64,000 nucleotides of DNA from Theobroma cacao (taxonomy: Eukaryota; Streptophyta; Magnoliopsida; Malvales; Malvaceae): the NCBI RefSeq assembly GCF_000208745.1, contig NC_030858.1, positions 28,688,424-28,752,423 of the forward strand. Direction: 5' to 3'. Positions 35,816 to 48,869 of the stretch are shown one piece after another. The notes beneath the pieces are model-generated. The model did not search any database. It was not told the origin of the DNA and saw nothing but the letters and a program-made list of their open reading frames with translations. Every line of letters starts with the position of its first letter. Within the stretch, counting starts at the first letter, position 1. The position numbers and the translations under genes are program-made.

Positions 35816-37507
35816 CCTCCTTTCTCTATTTTCCCACTTAATTAGTTAAATGGTTTGAATAGCATCTACCAAATTAATCCTTTATTTGTAGCATTTCCTC
35901 TGTCCCTATTTTCTTTTCTCATTTTATAAGTCTCAGTCACGCGAGAAACTTTCGAGACTATAAACAAGCGTTTTGTTCATCCTTCTAGGAGAAATTGCCT
36001 AACAATTACAAAGGTGTGCCTTACAATACTTGGGACTTTAATGGTCAAAGTCTCAGTTTGACCTTTTATGTTTCTAATTTCTCTATTATTAACACTCTCT
36101 AACAATTTCATACTGTTTCCATTGTTTGGCTTATTCACTCAACCCAAGGCTCTATTTCTAGCAGGCTTTTCCTTTACCCAACTGATTTCTATTATAGCTT
36201 CCTTTGGTTTGTGGCAGTTATAATTCTTAATCACTTAACTTCCAATCCCTGTTGGCTTTTTACTTTGTTGTCTTCATAGATGGAATGTAGTCATTGTGAT
36301 AATTAAATCTCCTTGATTTTTTAGCTATTTTTATGTGTTAATCTATTTACGATATTCAATTCAATAATTTTGTTAGACCAATTGCAAAGAATTATGGGGT
36401 GGGAGTTACACTTATTTACTTGAGTTTTTCAATTAAACTCAAATACATGCTTGGTCTGTTTTGGGCATGCATGAAACCCATGATAATTATATTATCTAGC
36501 TTTCACTTTTTCTGTGCTTTATATATTTTTTCCTTACAGTTACCTGTAACTGTTAGCTAAGTAAAGAGTTAATTGTTCTTTAATTGTATGCCCTCCCACC
36601 TCCACCTCTAAAAAAGAGTTAATATTTACATAGATGGGATTTTGATAATAAACTTTGGGTTATACAATAAATAGTAATCCTTTCAATTAGTTAAATGGTT
36701 TGAGTAGCATTTACCAAATTAATCCTTTATTTGTTTTATTTATCTCTAACTATGAAGAATATAATATTATTATTAAGTTATTTTATGAATGTCTAAATGA
36801 AAAGATATCTTCCCACCTTTTTTTCACATAAAATCTCTGTTTTGAATTTGTTATGATGAATTATGAGTTCTTGACTGAATAAATGACTACTTAAAAGATT
36901 TTATTTCAAAATTACTTCATTTGGCAAGAATAAATTGTGTTTTCTTACAAATTCTTGATGTGAGATTTAAAAACATTACACTTTTAAAGATAATATAGGA
37001 AGTAGGTTTATAAATGTTCTATTTTAATATTAATATATGTAATTTCAAAATTTAAGAAAAAAAATTTCGATCAATGAATTTTATTGGTATATAAGAGGAT
37101 ACTAATAGTGTTAGTAAGTAATTAGTTAAAGTTTTTCCATTGTTTTGCAATCTTTGTTGTTTTCTACGGAACAAAGTCATGTACTAACGAATGACAATAT
37201 CATTTAAACTGTGAGCAATGTGACTATTGAAGGTAATTTTATTATTGAAAGAAATCTAAATGATGTATTTGTTATGGATTTACGTTTTACGCAGTTTGTT
37301 CCTTTAACGAGTTGTACGGAAAGAAGAATGAGTGTAGAAAGCCTTTATGATGTACCTGTTATGGATTTTTTATTTATATAGTTTGTTTCTTCAACCAGTA
37401 GTACAGAAGGAGGAAATGACTTAATTATATATTTTCCAGATTAGTTGTATGCCTGTTGATATCATGTTCCCTGAGTGAAAAATATGGAATCAATTTCTTC
37501 AACAAAC

Positions 37508-38358
37508 AAATGGTGGCTTGCGTCTGGATGCATAGGATCAATCACATCCAATAGAGGTAAGGAATAATTAGTTTACTGATTAAGATATTGACTCATCTAA
37601 AATTCAAGCTGTTGTTTACCATATAGCTTTATTTTTGTGTCTACGTTTATGCTTATTCATTTTTAGAGCAATCTCTGTATATTTCCTAAAACTTAAAAAG
37701 CAATAAAATTTGATGTAAGTTATTAGTCCGTACTTAAATCAATAGGAATGTTTAAAGGCATTTAGCTAGCACAAGCAAGCTTCCCCTACTTCCACATAAG
37801 CGAAATATATCCTTCTTGATTAATCGGCATCTATCTAGGTGGAGATTCAACATGCTTATTCAGTTGATGAAATATTTGATGCTATCAGTTATAAAAATGG
37901 ATCTGTTGTTATCAGGATGCTGCAAGGTTATCTTGGGGATGAGATATTCCAAGTGGGTTCACATTTGTTTTATGGAATGATGTTGATTTGTGGAGGACCA
38001 TATAAAACTTCTTGCTTTTCTGTGCAATCGGATTGTGAAACACTATATATGTAAGATGCATGAACTAGGCCATTAACAAACTCGAATTGGAAAGTCTAAA
38101 AAGAAATATTTACTAAGCCATAGTTTTGCATTTTGTATCTTGAATTCTGATATGGCAATTTCTCTTATATTCTAGAAATCCTTAGGTTTATGCATTAAAA
38201 GATATGCTTAGAACAATGCAAAGACATGGGATTTATGAAATGTCCTTTAAGAGGAATCTGGCATTCAAGTAAACTCAATGATGGATAATTGGACAAAGCA
38301 AAAAGGATATCCAGCTGTTTCAGTGAAATACAAAGACCATATTTTAGAATTTGGGCAA
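37508..38358 (+). pseudogene. APM1: Captured fragment of an aminopeptidase M1 gene (three exons with introns)
   Basis: Exon pieces 37508-37556 (GGLRLDA, stop, DQSHPIE), 37839-37950 (VEIQHAYSVDEIFDAISYK, then VIRMLQGYLGDEIFQ) and 38176-38358 (KSLGLCIKRYA, then DNWTKQKGYPAVSVKYKD) join in frame across GT-AG introns. They correspond to consecutive residues of plant aminopeptidase M1, a zinc metallopeptidase linked to auxin transport, in the stretch just after the catalytic zinc site. The HEXXH catalytic motif and the rest of the protein are absent. At least four in-frame stops are present, so it is non-functional. Retained introns show a DNA-level capture, not a retrocopy. Confidence 0.75.
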
Positions 38359-38443
38359 GTAATCTGGGATTAGCATTCTCTTATTTATTTTCAACATTTT
38401 CATACAAGTGACAAGTATCTGATAATTCTTCTGGATTTGCAGG

Positions 38444-38555
38444 CATGATTGTATTCATATCTTCCAAGAATCAGCTACACTTTTCATGATTGCATTCATA
38501 TTTTTCAAGAATCAGCTACATTTTTCATGATTGTATTCATATCTTCCAAGAATTT
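38444..38555 (+). repeat. 41-bp tandem repeat, about 2.7 copies
   Basis: The unit CATGATTGTATTCATATCTT followed by CCAAGAATCAGCTACACTTTT recurs at 38444, 38485 and 38526 with few changes. It lies just downstream of the aminopeptidase fragment. Confidence 0.7.
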
Positions 38556-41043
38556 ATTAAGGAGTTAATGGTATTTATCTCTTTACTGTCTTTATGGTGC
38601 TTAGTTCATTTTATGAATCAAGGATGTCAGGTTCAGGATGTGTTTAGTATCTATAATTTTGTGCGATTCACTACTGTTGTATGTCTCATTCCTTGAATAA
38701 TGCATGTGGTTTGATTTGGTTTGTTCATCTTCTACTAAGTGTTTAGATGCATTTTAGATACAATGTAAGTTATGCCAATAGCATATGGAACATTGATGGT
38801 GGCACATATATTCTTTTTATTTTTGGTCATCTTTTGTTGAGTTTTTCTGCTATGGGGAGAACCAATTAACTTTGATCATTTTTACTCTTTTTCAAGGAAA
38901 ATATATACAAGGATTGTGTTTATTTTAAAAGATTTAGCTATGCTTAATTGAAATTTTCAAAGCTTTAATTATAAAATCATTTATATGTAAAAGCACATTG
39001 TCTTGCCCTTTGCTAGAGAGCCTTTTCAATTAGAAAGCTCTATTAAAGTGCTTTTAAGTTCCAGCAAACAGTAGTTAAAGCATTTTTGTTTTTGCTACAT
39101 AGTAATTAAAGCACTCGATTCTATTTTTTCCAAATCACTATCTTATTTTGCTGTTTATTTGTTGTTTTTGACTTAACTACAAATAAGGGAATATAACAAG
39201 CAGTTTTTGACAGCAAAACGGATTCCTAACCTTGATTACCTTGAGCCTTATTTTTAATTTACTTTATTAAGGTTGTGGGTATCCAATCAATTAGAAGACA
39301 ATATCTTTGCACATGTAACATCCATGTCAAACCGATATGTTCTTTATAGTTTTCTCCTTTTCTCTAGATTATTCTGTTGACTTCTTATCACTAGTTTCTG
39401 ATAAACAATGAATAAGTCAATTCAGAATTCATCTTTCAAGCTATGTTCAATTGATAATTAACTTGATTAGTCTTCAGAAGAAGAAAAAGGTTGGTGCTTT
39501 TTGCTTTAAAGTTTATTTCAAACAACTTTAAAGAGGTAAAAAAACCTATGGTTTTGTTTCTTTACTTTTAACAATGAATTTAAGTTCTTTCTAAGTGTTT
39601 CATTCTATTGTATATACAATATTACTTTTTTACTAATAAGTTTCTATGATATGACATTTGAATATTAACTGTTGTTTAATATTTGTTATTTGCATGTTCT
39701 ATTCTCATGGATTGAGTTGTTGTAAAGGTGTACAAATATTTATTAGTTGATAAAATGCATAAAAAGGAGAATAGGTAAAATGCATCTTACCTGCAACAGT
39801 GCATACTAAATCTTGGGTTGTATTTTTTCAATTTTTTGTATGAATTATATTAGTAAATATTAAATGAAATTTCCATCGAATTTTTGAAATGGCCTCTTGG
39901 CTAAGATCAGATAAAGTCCTTTGAGAAAGCAACAAATTGATTGTTTATCCTTGCTTGATGATTACTTGCAGCTCCAGTTAGTGAAAAAGTCATAGTTATT
40001 GCTTGTTTCGTACAGCTCACATTTAGTTGCATAGAAAATATATAACTATTTATTGCATAATAAGCCGATAACAAGTAGCCATGCAAGTTGGTTAATTTTT
40101 GTTGATTTATCAAATCAACATGAGCAGCAACTTATAATGCTAATCCAATACACTAACCAGATGTTTAATAGATGGAGCAATTCTCATCATGACCAAGAGA
40201 ATGATTCATTGCAGCATAAATCCAAGGTAATAAAGTTTGAGTAGTTAGTGAATTTGTATTTAACTATTGCAAAACCTTTGTGTTGTCTACTAAGATCTCT
40301 TTTTGCTGCTACTTATCTTGAAAAATATTGCACCAGTGAAAATGTGATCTACCTACTAATAGTATCAGTGAAAATTTATTTTATTCTATCTTTAGATTAT
40401 GATCACTTTTAGGTTAATATTTCCTTTTACATAAAAATAAAAGTAGGTAAAGGAGCTTAGAGCTGCATCGGTGGCATATGTATAATATGACTTTTTAAGT
40501 TTTGTTTACACAATAACAATGATTTTGTAGTTTATTATTTGTGATTTTTTTTGTAATATAAAATTTAGGCAATTTCGTTTACACACATTTTGTGATTGTA
40601 ATAAAAATAAGTCAATACTGATAAACAGTTTAAGGTTATATCGTACAAATAAACATATATTTCCTTATTATATGTCGAAGTAGGATGGCTATGTACTGTT
40701 AAGTTTCTGTGCAAGTAAATTTATTTCTCAAGTTGTACAATTAATAGATAACTAATCAACTTACTGTAAATCCTTCTTTATTGTAATTAGCATGTATAAT
40801 GTATTGTATAGATAAATCAAATCAAAGGTTCGAATAGCTGACCTAATATAGCATATGGATTCTCCATAAAATAAGTCATCTTAAGGTAGATGACAATATG
40901 TAAATAACAATGTTCAATAGCTTTAGACATTTCTAGAAAGTTAGTTTCTTTCTGATACATATTCAAATATATATAAAAAAAACAGCATTGATAGCTGATT
41001 TGTATACCTAAGAAATAACGTTTAGTAAATGTCATTATTAAAT

Positions 41044-41760
41044 TTTTCAGAATTCTTTGGTTTGCTTTTATTTATTTAAGTAAAAAATACTTGAAAAAAA
41101 TAATTTCTAACTTCTAATACTTAAATGACATATTTATATAATAATTATTAGTTGCAATCTAATATTACTTACTATTTATATCCTCTTATTTTATTTGAAC
41201 TTGAATATATAGTATTTAGACATCTCTTTTAACATTAATGTTTAAATTCCAAAAAAATCCATCCAATTCATTGAACAAAATAAAAAGGTCAAAAAGGTCT
41301 ACTCATTTCTCAGTATGCATAACATACAGTCATCATTGAATAAACAAATGAATTGAATTTGACAACCTTTAGCCATTCATTTTATATATAAAAGATAGAA
41401 ATTACTAGAAATTAGTAACTATTATTATTTTTTTTTGAATTCTTGGGTTTGCTTTAATTTATTTTAGCAAAAAATACTTAAAAATAATAATTTCTAACTT
41501 TTAATACTTAGAAGACAAATTCATATAATTCTTATCAATTGCAATTTAATATTATTTACTATTATACATGAATGTTTAAATTCTAACAAATATCCATCCA
41601 ATTCTTTGAACAAAATAAAAAAATCAAGAAGGTTTACTCATTTCTCAGTATACATAGCAGACAGTCATAATTGAATAAACAAATATACTTAATTTAAAAA
41701 CTTTTTGCCATTCATTTTATATAGAAAAGACAGATACTACTAAAAATTTGACAACCTTAT
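41044..41760 (+). repeat. Tandem duplication of about 390 bp, diverged
   Basis: Copy 1 starts about 41047 (GAATTCTTTGGTTTGCTTTT) and copy 2 about 41438 (GAATTCTTGGGTTTGCTTTA). Both continue through TAATTTCTAACTT, CCATCCAATTC, TTTGAACAAAATAAAAA, TCATTTCTCAGTAT and GCCATTCATTTTATATA. Copy 2 has small deletions. The shared 3' words resemble Helitron 5' ends. Confidence 0.65.
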
Positions 41761-41885
41761 CATTTTGTTGTTTTTGGCATCTTTGCTTTTGACGATCAGC
41801 CTCCCAATTGTCGTTATCTTCTTTTTTGCCTGCCGGCCAGCTTCCGTTACCTCTCTTATCGTGTCGGACTCTCTCTCCTATGATG
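41761..41885 (+). repeat. Copy 2 of the dispersed repeat within the Helitron-like segment
   Basis: It is a diverged direct copy of 35689-35815, sharing TTGTTGTTTTTGGCATCTTT then GCTTTTGACGATCAGCCTCC and GCCAGCTTCCGTTACCTC. Its position just after the second 390-bp unit suggests a second Helitron 5' region joined here. Confidence 0.55.
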
Positions 41886-43229
41886 GTTCATAAAGTAAAA
41901 GATTGCCTTTGTTTTTTTTTATGGTGAAGGAAAATGTTAATTTTTTCACATCTATTTTTTGAGGTGCAAATGAATATGAAAATTTTAATGAAAGATTATA
42001 ATTTCCTTTTTCATGGCCACCTAAGAAAAGTTTTGTTTCCCCAATTGGAAGGAAAAAACACTACCAATAAGCAACAGGCAATATGCTTTAGATGACCCAT
42101 TTGAAAGTAGAGTAGACTTAGGAGGAATGATTGCATCGATCACCCTATTTTTGTGTTGTAATTTAGCATGAGTAATTAGTAAAGAGTGGGTTGGTGAGAG
42201 GGCCTAATGTGTCTCAAAGTAGAAATCCATCACAATCAAGCCGGATTTGGGAACTTGATTAACCATTAGCTAAGAGGAGTCACAATCAGTGGCATGATAA
42301 AAAGTTGTTAAAGATGTTGAGTGGAGAGAGTCATAGTTAAGTGGGTGAACTAAAACCCGTTAAACATAACATTTTGGGGAAAATTTTTTGTTAGATCTTG
42401 ACATAATCCACATCTTCAAAACCCCACAACCTCACTAACCTCACCAATGACCAATGTCACTTTAGTTAGGGAAAGTGTGTTTAACTAAATTATCTGGTAT
42501 ACTTTTTTAAACTTTTAGAATATAATAATGGTAAAAAAGGAAACACAAATGAGAGATACTCCAAAACTGAGAATCAAGCTGATACTCGATCTTTCCAAGT
42601 CAGAAACTATCAAGGCCAGATGATGATGCAACAGTTTACTTAATTTTGAATAAGTTGGCCTTTCTTTTTGTAAACTTATGTAAACATAAACCTACTGCAA
42701 AACAAGAGTTTGTGTAGTTCTTTTTTTTTTTTTTGTGCAGATTTCATTGTCTAAGTTTCTAACTTAGATTTGGTACTTAAATTCAAATGAACTAACTGCA
42801 TGTTTGATGCTACTGCTTCATAAGATGTAGTTGTATAGATTAACTTAAACGCTGTTTATTTCATGGCCTTTCATTTATTGTCAAGTTGATGGCATATCAC
42901 CAATAACCATTTAAATGAACTAGTGCGCTGAAAGCTGAGAAGTTGGTTATGTTTTTGTGAACTGTTTATCTTTAATTCTATCAAGTTCCTACCCGTTCTG
43001 GAATTAAAGCAATTTTAAGTGTTAAAACTTTCTGTGGTTAATATTATGCAGATTAATTATAGATTATATGTTCCAATTTGCCAATAGTACAGATTGTAAA
43101 AATGATTTACATCATGGTTTCAAAATTTAACTTATTTGCATTACATTATTTGTTCTTACTATATTTACATTATGCACTGGTAGATTAATCTTTTTAAAGT
43201 CTACCACAACAAGTAGAAATGGATTAGCA

Positions 43230-45550
43230 ATAACTTAGTGACTTGGAATTGTACAAACCACCAAAACTAGTGAAGGTGAAGGTCATACGAATCTGGCAGT
43301 CAACAACACCGGATAATCCACAAACACTTTTGAGCTTTGATTTCATAGTTGTTGATGTCAAGGTAACTTATTAACAATAAAAACCTTTACTTAAATGTTT
43401 CTTACAATATACATTTTAAAAATATACTAAAATACAACTTTATTGTATTTATCTCTTATAGAAAAATGTTATGCAAGTAATGATAAGAAGCTCAAATGCA
43501 CAATAATTCAAATCTATTCTAAAAGAAGGCTCTGTATACTTGATTGACAAATTTGGGTTATGAAAAGCAAAAACAACTACAATGCTTTGCCTAGCGATTT
43601 GATGATCGTATTTTCAAAAGCAACAAAAGTGAAGCATGTTCATGAAGATGGAATTGCATATCCTACTCATCATTTTAACTTTACTAACTGCATCAAACTT
43701 CATGACAGGATACACCAGAAGAACATCTTGACAAGTATTAAAAGAAAATATCCTACATAATCAAATGCATTCAATCATTTAACTTTTAACTTTTATACTA
43801 TGTTGTTTCAATACCAAAATTGTAGATGTCATTGGATAGCTGACAACAATAATTATTGTAAACAAAGTCCAGCTGAATCATAGAAGCACTACTATTCTTA
43901 AAAGAGACATGTATATACTAATCTCAGGTAATTACTATGATAAATAAATAGTACATTTTTACGTCAATATTTCTGCATATGGAGATAGACATTTTAATAT
44001 AAATACACTGCTTAACATACCATATTTCTTCATAGTAACAATACAATCAAAGTTGTGTTGTATGGAGAGTTGGCAGTGGAAATAAATGAAGACGAAATAC
44101 TTCAAAATAGGCCAAACATTGTTCTTGCTATTGCTGGATTGATGATTAAGACCTATATGCGTAAATTGATCATTATAAATGTTTTTAACAATAACAATAA
44201 CTATTTACCGTAAAAAACCTTGGTTATTTAACTAATTATACTTTGTAGGATCATTGTATGCATCTTCTTGTTCTGTAACCAGAGTTTATATTAATCTTGT
44301 TATTCCTCAAGTAGAAGAACTAAAAGCCAGGTAATGTCGTACAAATTGAACAATTACATTATTTAATTAAAAACAACCTTGAAAGCGTCTTACTTATCAC
44401 TAACAAAAAAATTTACAAGTACCGACATGAACCAATTGAAGCCCAATTGCAAAAAAATGGAAAAGAGGAGTCTCCTACAAATTACTCAACCAACGTTGAT
44501 CCAAAAAGCGACAGTTGGAGACTTGCTGGCAATAGAACGAAGGAAAACAATGGTAAAAATCTAACTATCTATACTCCATATTTTTAGCAATAAAGATTAC
44601 TTTACTTAGAATCATTTATAAAAAATACAGCTCTTAACTACAATAACATGAAATGTAACAATAACATTTACAACCTCCTACAGAACAAAAATTTTGAGGT
44701 CACAACAACGATAGTCAATATAAAAGCAGCAAATGGAGGGTACTACAATGCATGAAACTAATGTGCAAAAGGATTGAAATATTTATCTGACAGATTTTGG
44801 TGTAGTACTCATGATGAGAAAGTACTAGTACTGATGTAAGAAAACTAAAACTTCATCATCAAATTCACAAACAAATTATTATTCTATAACATAACAATAA
44901 TAAAATTTTTGTTTATTTTTAACAGGATGATTTTGGAGCTAACAATACAAGATACAACTGGTGAAATTCAATTGCTAATCTTTGGTTAGCAAGCAGAAAA
45001 GTTTATTGGAGCAATCATAGCAAAGCTTGCTGCCATCAAGGAAATTGAGAAAATGATTCTTCCAGCTCCTGTCAAAGCCATGATAAATACAGAGACAACA
45101 TTTAAGGTAAGACTGATAGCAAAAGCTATTGACAAGGAATTCTTGAAATTCAAGTTTTTGATTGCAACGTTGTTAAAGAAACCTTGCTTGATAGTTGGGA
45201 AGTAGAAAAATGTACAACTAGAAATACTACTCATGTCTTAGCAATTGAGAACCCATAACTCACAAAATGAAAAGTCTGAAATTGAAGTGTCTCCATCACC
45301 AATAAATTCACAAATAACTGAGGAATTAATCCTAAAAGAACCACCAGCAAAAAAACCAAAAATTATGTATGTTAATTACATTAATTTACAAATCTTTTAT
45401 TATTTCAACTTAAAAGCCTATAAGAAATTAGACGCTAAACAAATTTTATCTTCTTTTGTATAATTGGTCCAGTAGAAGCAACACAACAATAGAAACTAAA
45501 CAAATAGGAAGAAATGTGTATGGCAAAAGAAACAAGAAACTAACACCATA
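43230..45550 (+). pseudogene. RPA1-like (replication protein A 70 kDa, OB-fold) multi-exon pseudogene
   Basis: Plus-strand pieces separated by intron-like gaps match plant RPA1-like proteins of the kind carried by Helitrons. They run, in order: KVKVIRIWQSTTPDN (about 43275), LKEGSVYLIDKFG (43530), DVIG-stop-LTTI with LKRDMYI (43830), NNTIKVVLYGELA (44040), the zinc-finger region YYNA-stop-N-stop-CAKGLKYL (44735) in which cysteine codons are lost, LTIQDTTGEIQLLIFG (44938), and a Lys-rich tail with EPPAKKPKI (45340). There are several in-frame stops and at least one frameshift, so it is inactive. RPA binds single-stranded DNA; in Helitrons the gene may assist rolling-circle transposition. Exon borders are approximate. 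Confidence 0.7.
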
Positions 45551-45894
45551 GTTAAACATATCTGACGGTAGTCTAACAGTGTGATCATTTTGTGTGACTA
45601 AAATAAGAACTTTTTTTTTGACAATTCGATTTGCTTATGCGGTTTTTTTCCAATTATTTTATTATCTTTTTTACTTAAGGAACTGTTGCTGTTCTATATA
45701 CTATTGCATAAATTTATCTTCTACCAACTTTTTCGTGATTGAAACCAAATTAAATAACTATCTGCAATTAATACCAGTTTATCTTTTTCTCTATCAATAA
45801 TTTATCTTTTGAAGGTACCAAATTGAAATCCAATATAACACAATATATATTTCCTGTGGCTTTTTTCGTAACATAGCTACGGGCACCATTTTAG

Positions 45895-47388
45895 TTTATA
45901 TAAAATGACGAAAGCAAGTAAATCCAAAGTCATTCACTAATTATTTAAAATTATTCTATATTAGATTTTAACAATTTGCTCCCTTTAAAAAAATAGTGTT
46001 GATATTTTATTTTCAGTTTTGTTGCACTGATTATTAAATTATTTATTCAGAATTACATTTACGACTTACATGGTCAACAATATATAACACCTATTACATG
46101 TGAAATAAAATAGCAATATGTTTAAAGACCAAGTATCCAATTAGCATTTTTGTTAATTATTTTTTCTGGTTTATGGGTTACTTTTTAATCCATTTTAATA
46201 GTTTATTTATTCGGTAGGAATGAAAAATAAAGGAAACATAGAAATGAAATATTTTATGTATGATGTATAATTATAAAAAAATGAATTTAATTTATAATAA
46301 TAGAAAGAATTTATTTTTTACTCGTTTTTAATCACAATAAGGATATTGAAACAAAACATTTTTTTTAAAAAAAATAGAAATATGAGTAGAGAAAAGAGAT
46401 TTTGTATTTTTATTATTTTCTTGATTTACTCATAGAATATAGTTATATATTATATTTACTATTTTAATTAAATTAAGATGTATATGACAGAAATTTTATA
46501 TTTTTATTATCTCTTAAAGTTACTAATAGAGTTAGGGCAGAACAAAAAAACCAAGAAAAACAAAAATTAATTCGAACCTAGTTTTCAGTTCAGTTTTTTA
46601 TTGTATTTGATTAAGATACTAAGCATATGTATTAGGTTCAGTTGTTTTTAGTCCGTAAATAATCCAAAAAATTATCAGAAGCAAATCAAATTGTATTATA
46701 TATTTTATATTCAATGTTATATTATTTTTATTTTTTGTAGCTGAAAAAAATTTATTTTATTTGAAAAATATGTAAATAAACTAAAAATAATATCAAACAT
46801 TAAAAGTTTGAAAATTTAAAATAAAAAATTAAACCGGTGGAATTTGTTCCGGGTAGCTTTGATTTTATGAAATATTTAGTTGGATTTTTGAAAAAACTAT
46901 AGGTTAATTGAAAATCTTATCGAAAACTGAATCTACCTAATCATATGCAACAATAAATAGAGTAATAGATTGTGTTAAAATTATTAATTTTAATCAAATT
47001 AATATTAAAATATAAAAAATAAAATTATAGTACTAAATTTATTTTCAGGTCTTTTAATGTTAGTTTTTTGGGTCTTTTAGGTTTGAGTCGTTTTGAGTTC
47101 GGGTTGGTTTGGGTTCGAGTCAATTCGGATACTTATCAATTTGTGCCTGAGTTAATTATATAATAATAGAAAGAATTCTTTTAATTTTTTTAAAAATCAG
47201 AATAAGGATATTGAAATAATCAAAGTTATATATAAGTTAAAAATATGGAGTAAAGAAAGGATATTTTAAATATTTTATTATTTTTTTAGATTACTTAGAC
47301 TAATTTTTTATGTGATATTTATTATTTTAAATTAAATAACATTTAAAAGATAAATATGGAAGAGATGATATTTTTGTAATTTGCGAAG
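45895..47388. other. AT-rich intergenic region with dispersed repeats
   Basis: No gene. About 47020-47160 holds a GGTTTGAGTCG and GGGTTGGTTTGGGTTCGAGT block that begins, like 57880, with AAAATAAAAT(T/C)ATAGTACTAA, so these are two copies of one repeat. 46500-46950 has CAGTTCAGTTTTTTATTG and AAACCGGTGG words of similar style. Ends could not be defined. Confidence 0.4.
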
Positions 47389-48600
47389 GTTTTTTTTTTT
47401 TTTATGAAAAGTGAATTCCATTCAATGAACACCACCGAAGCATTACAATATGAATCATCACCGAAATATAATGATAGTCCCTCGTATTATAAGTGCCTAT
47501 TGCATGAAGATAGAACTTCGTTAAAAACCTTCTCGTAGGAAAATTCAGTGGGACAAAACCTATGAAAAAGAAAAAAAAGTACCCATCTAACATGCTACGC
47601 AAATCTAATCCCCAAACTATCGAAGTATTGCCAGCATTTCGAATAGCCTTTTGTGCACTAATAGGAAGAGAATTAAACTTCTTCCATACTAACTGGCCAG
47701 TGCCCAAACCTTTAATTACTTTAGCTAATTCATGACCAACAACATTAGCATCCCTTCTACGGTACTCCACAGAAGAGCAATTCAGTTGACGCATCAGTAT
47801 GCAACAGTCTTCAACCACATGTCCCACTTCTTTATGAAATCGCTTCCCCTGTAGCCAACTCACAACGTGCTTGCAATCCATTTCAATCTTTGTAATAGCA
47901 ACGTTTTCTCGGCAGCAAATCAAGCGGGACTGCAGCGCAGCTCGCAACTCGGCCACTGCCACACTTGGTATGTATGCTATTTTTGCTCCCCCCAGCTAGA
48001 ATAAACTCTCCATTAGAGTCTCTAACAACAAAGCCCGCACCCATCCACTTTTCATTGTTAACTACAAAAATAGCAGCATCACAATTAAATTTTATACCCA
48101 CTGGAAATCTCCACCGAACTCTTTCGGGCTCAAGTGGCATTATATTGGGCCTTCCTGCAGTAACCGCATTTCGATATTGATAACACATCCAATCCCATCT
48201 CAACTTCTTTCGGATCTTTCCTCTCTTGCTTGAAACTACTGCATTTTTTGTTTTCCAAATTGCCCACATAACTGAAAAAATCGCCCCAACTTCAATTTTA
48301 CGAACCTATTTGAGAAGCATCATAATCCACACTCCAGTAGATGAGAAATTTCGATTAATGTCTTTAAAGCCCCATCTGGATACTGTCCAGACAGCTCTAG
48401 CAAATGGACATCTGCATAGGATATGAAATTCTGTTTCCAACTGAACATCACAAAGTGGACATTCCTGAACAACATTAACTTTGCGCCTAACCAGCGCTTC
48501 CCTTGTAGGAAGACAAGAATGAAGCACGATCCATATGAATATGATAATCTTACTCGGTAGTTGCAGACTCCAAAGCGTCCTTGATGAAATTTCAAAAATA
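47389..48600 (-). mobile_element. 5'-truncated LINE remnant (zf-RVT and RNase H domains)
   Basis: On the minus strand the piece ends with a poly(A) tail (T-run at 47389-47402), as LINEs do. The frame from about 48600 gives a zinc-binding reverse-transcriptase C-terminal segment (LHSCLPTREALVRRKVNV, CPLCDVQLETEFHILCRCPFA) and then a plant RNase H-type domain (KFNCDAAIFVVNNEKW, GAGFVVRDSNGEF, VAVAELRAALQSRL, DCKHVVSWLQG). A stop lies after LLK at 48306, and a one-base shift in the C6 run at 47988-47993 breaks the RNase H frame. The reverse transcriptase core is missing. No target duplication was found. Confidence 0.75.
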
Positions 48601-48869
48601 AAGTGGAGGAAAGTGAAGGAAAGTAAAGAAAATGCTTAAGAGCAGCAACGTGGAGAAAAACAGAACAACATCTTCATTTCATATCAGTTTTCTGCTTAAA
48701 GCTTAAGTACAGGAAATAGAAAAACCATAAAACAAGAAATTAGAAACTGACAACTAGCCTCTAAGTGAACTCAATAAATAATTGATCCATAATTCTACAT
48801 GGTAGACTAACATGTGCAAAGTAAGAAAACCAACAATAGCTGACTGCAAAATAAAAAATAAGACTAAGA

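Larger units (their letters stand above)
35359..45894 (+). mobile_element. Helitron-like segment carrying captured gene pieces, about 10.5 kb
   Basis: The proposed 5' end TCTATAATATATATAAAAGT, after a host A, resembles plant Helitron 5' ends. The proposed 3' end has an imperfect hairpin (CCTGTGGC at 45853-45860, GCTACGGG at 45876-45883) about 8 bp before TTAG and a host T, close to the CTRR-T rule with one change. Inside lie an intron-containing aminopeptidase M1 fragment and an RPA1-like pseudogene, a gene type that plant Helitrons often carry. No Rep/helicase was found. Two Helitron-like AT-rich 5' ends may also occur near 41377 and 41716, so this may be two nested elements. The boundaries are inferred. 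Confidence 0.5.

Noticed and set aside
35654..35849. Hydrophobic open frames of about 60 codons near the Helitron 5' end
   Set aside because: They fall in a pyrimidine-rich repeat that is also present, without the frame, at 41761.
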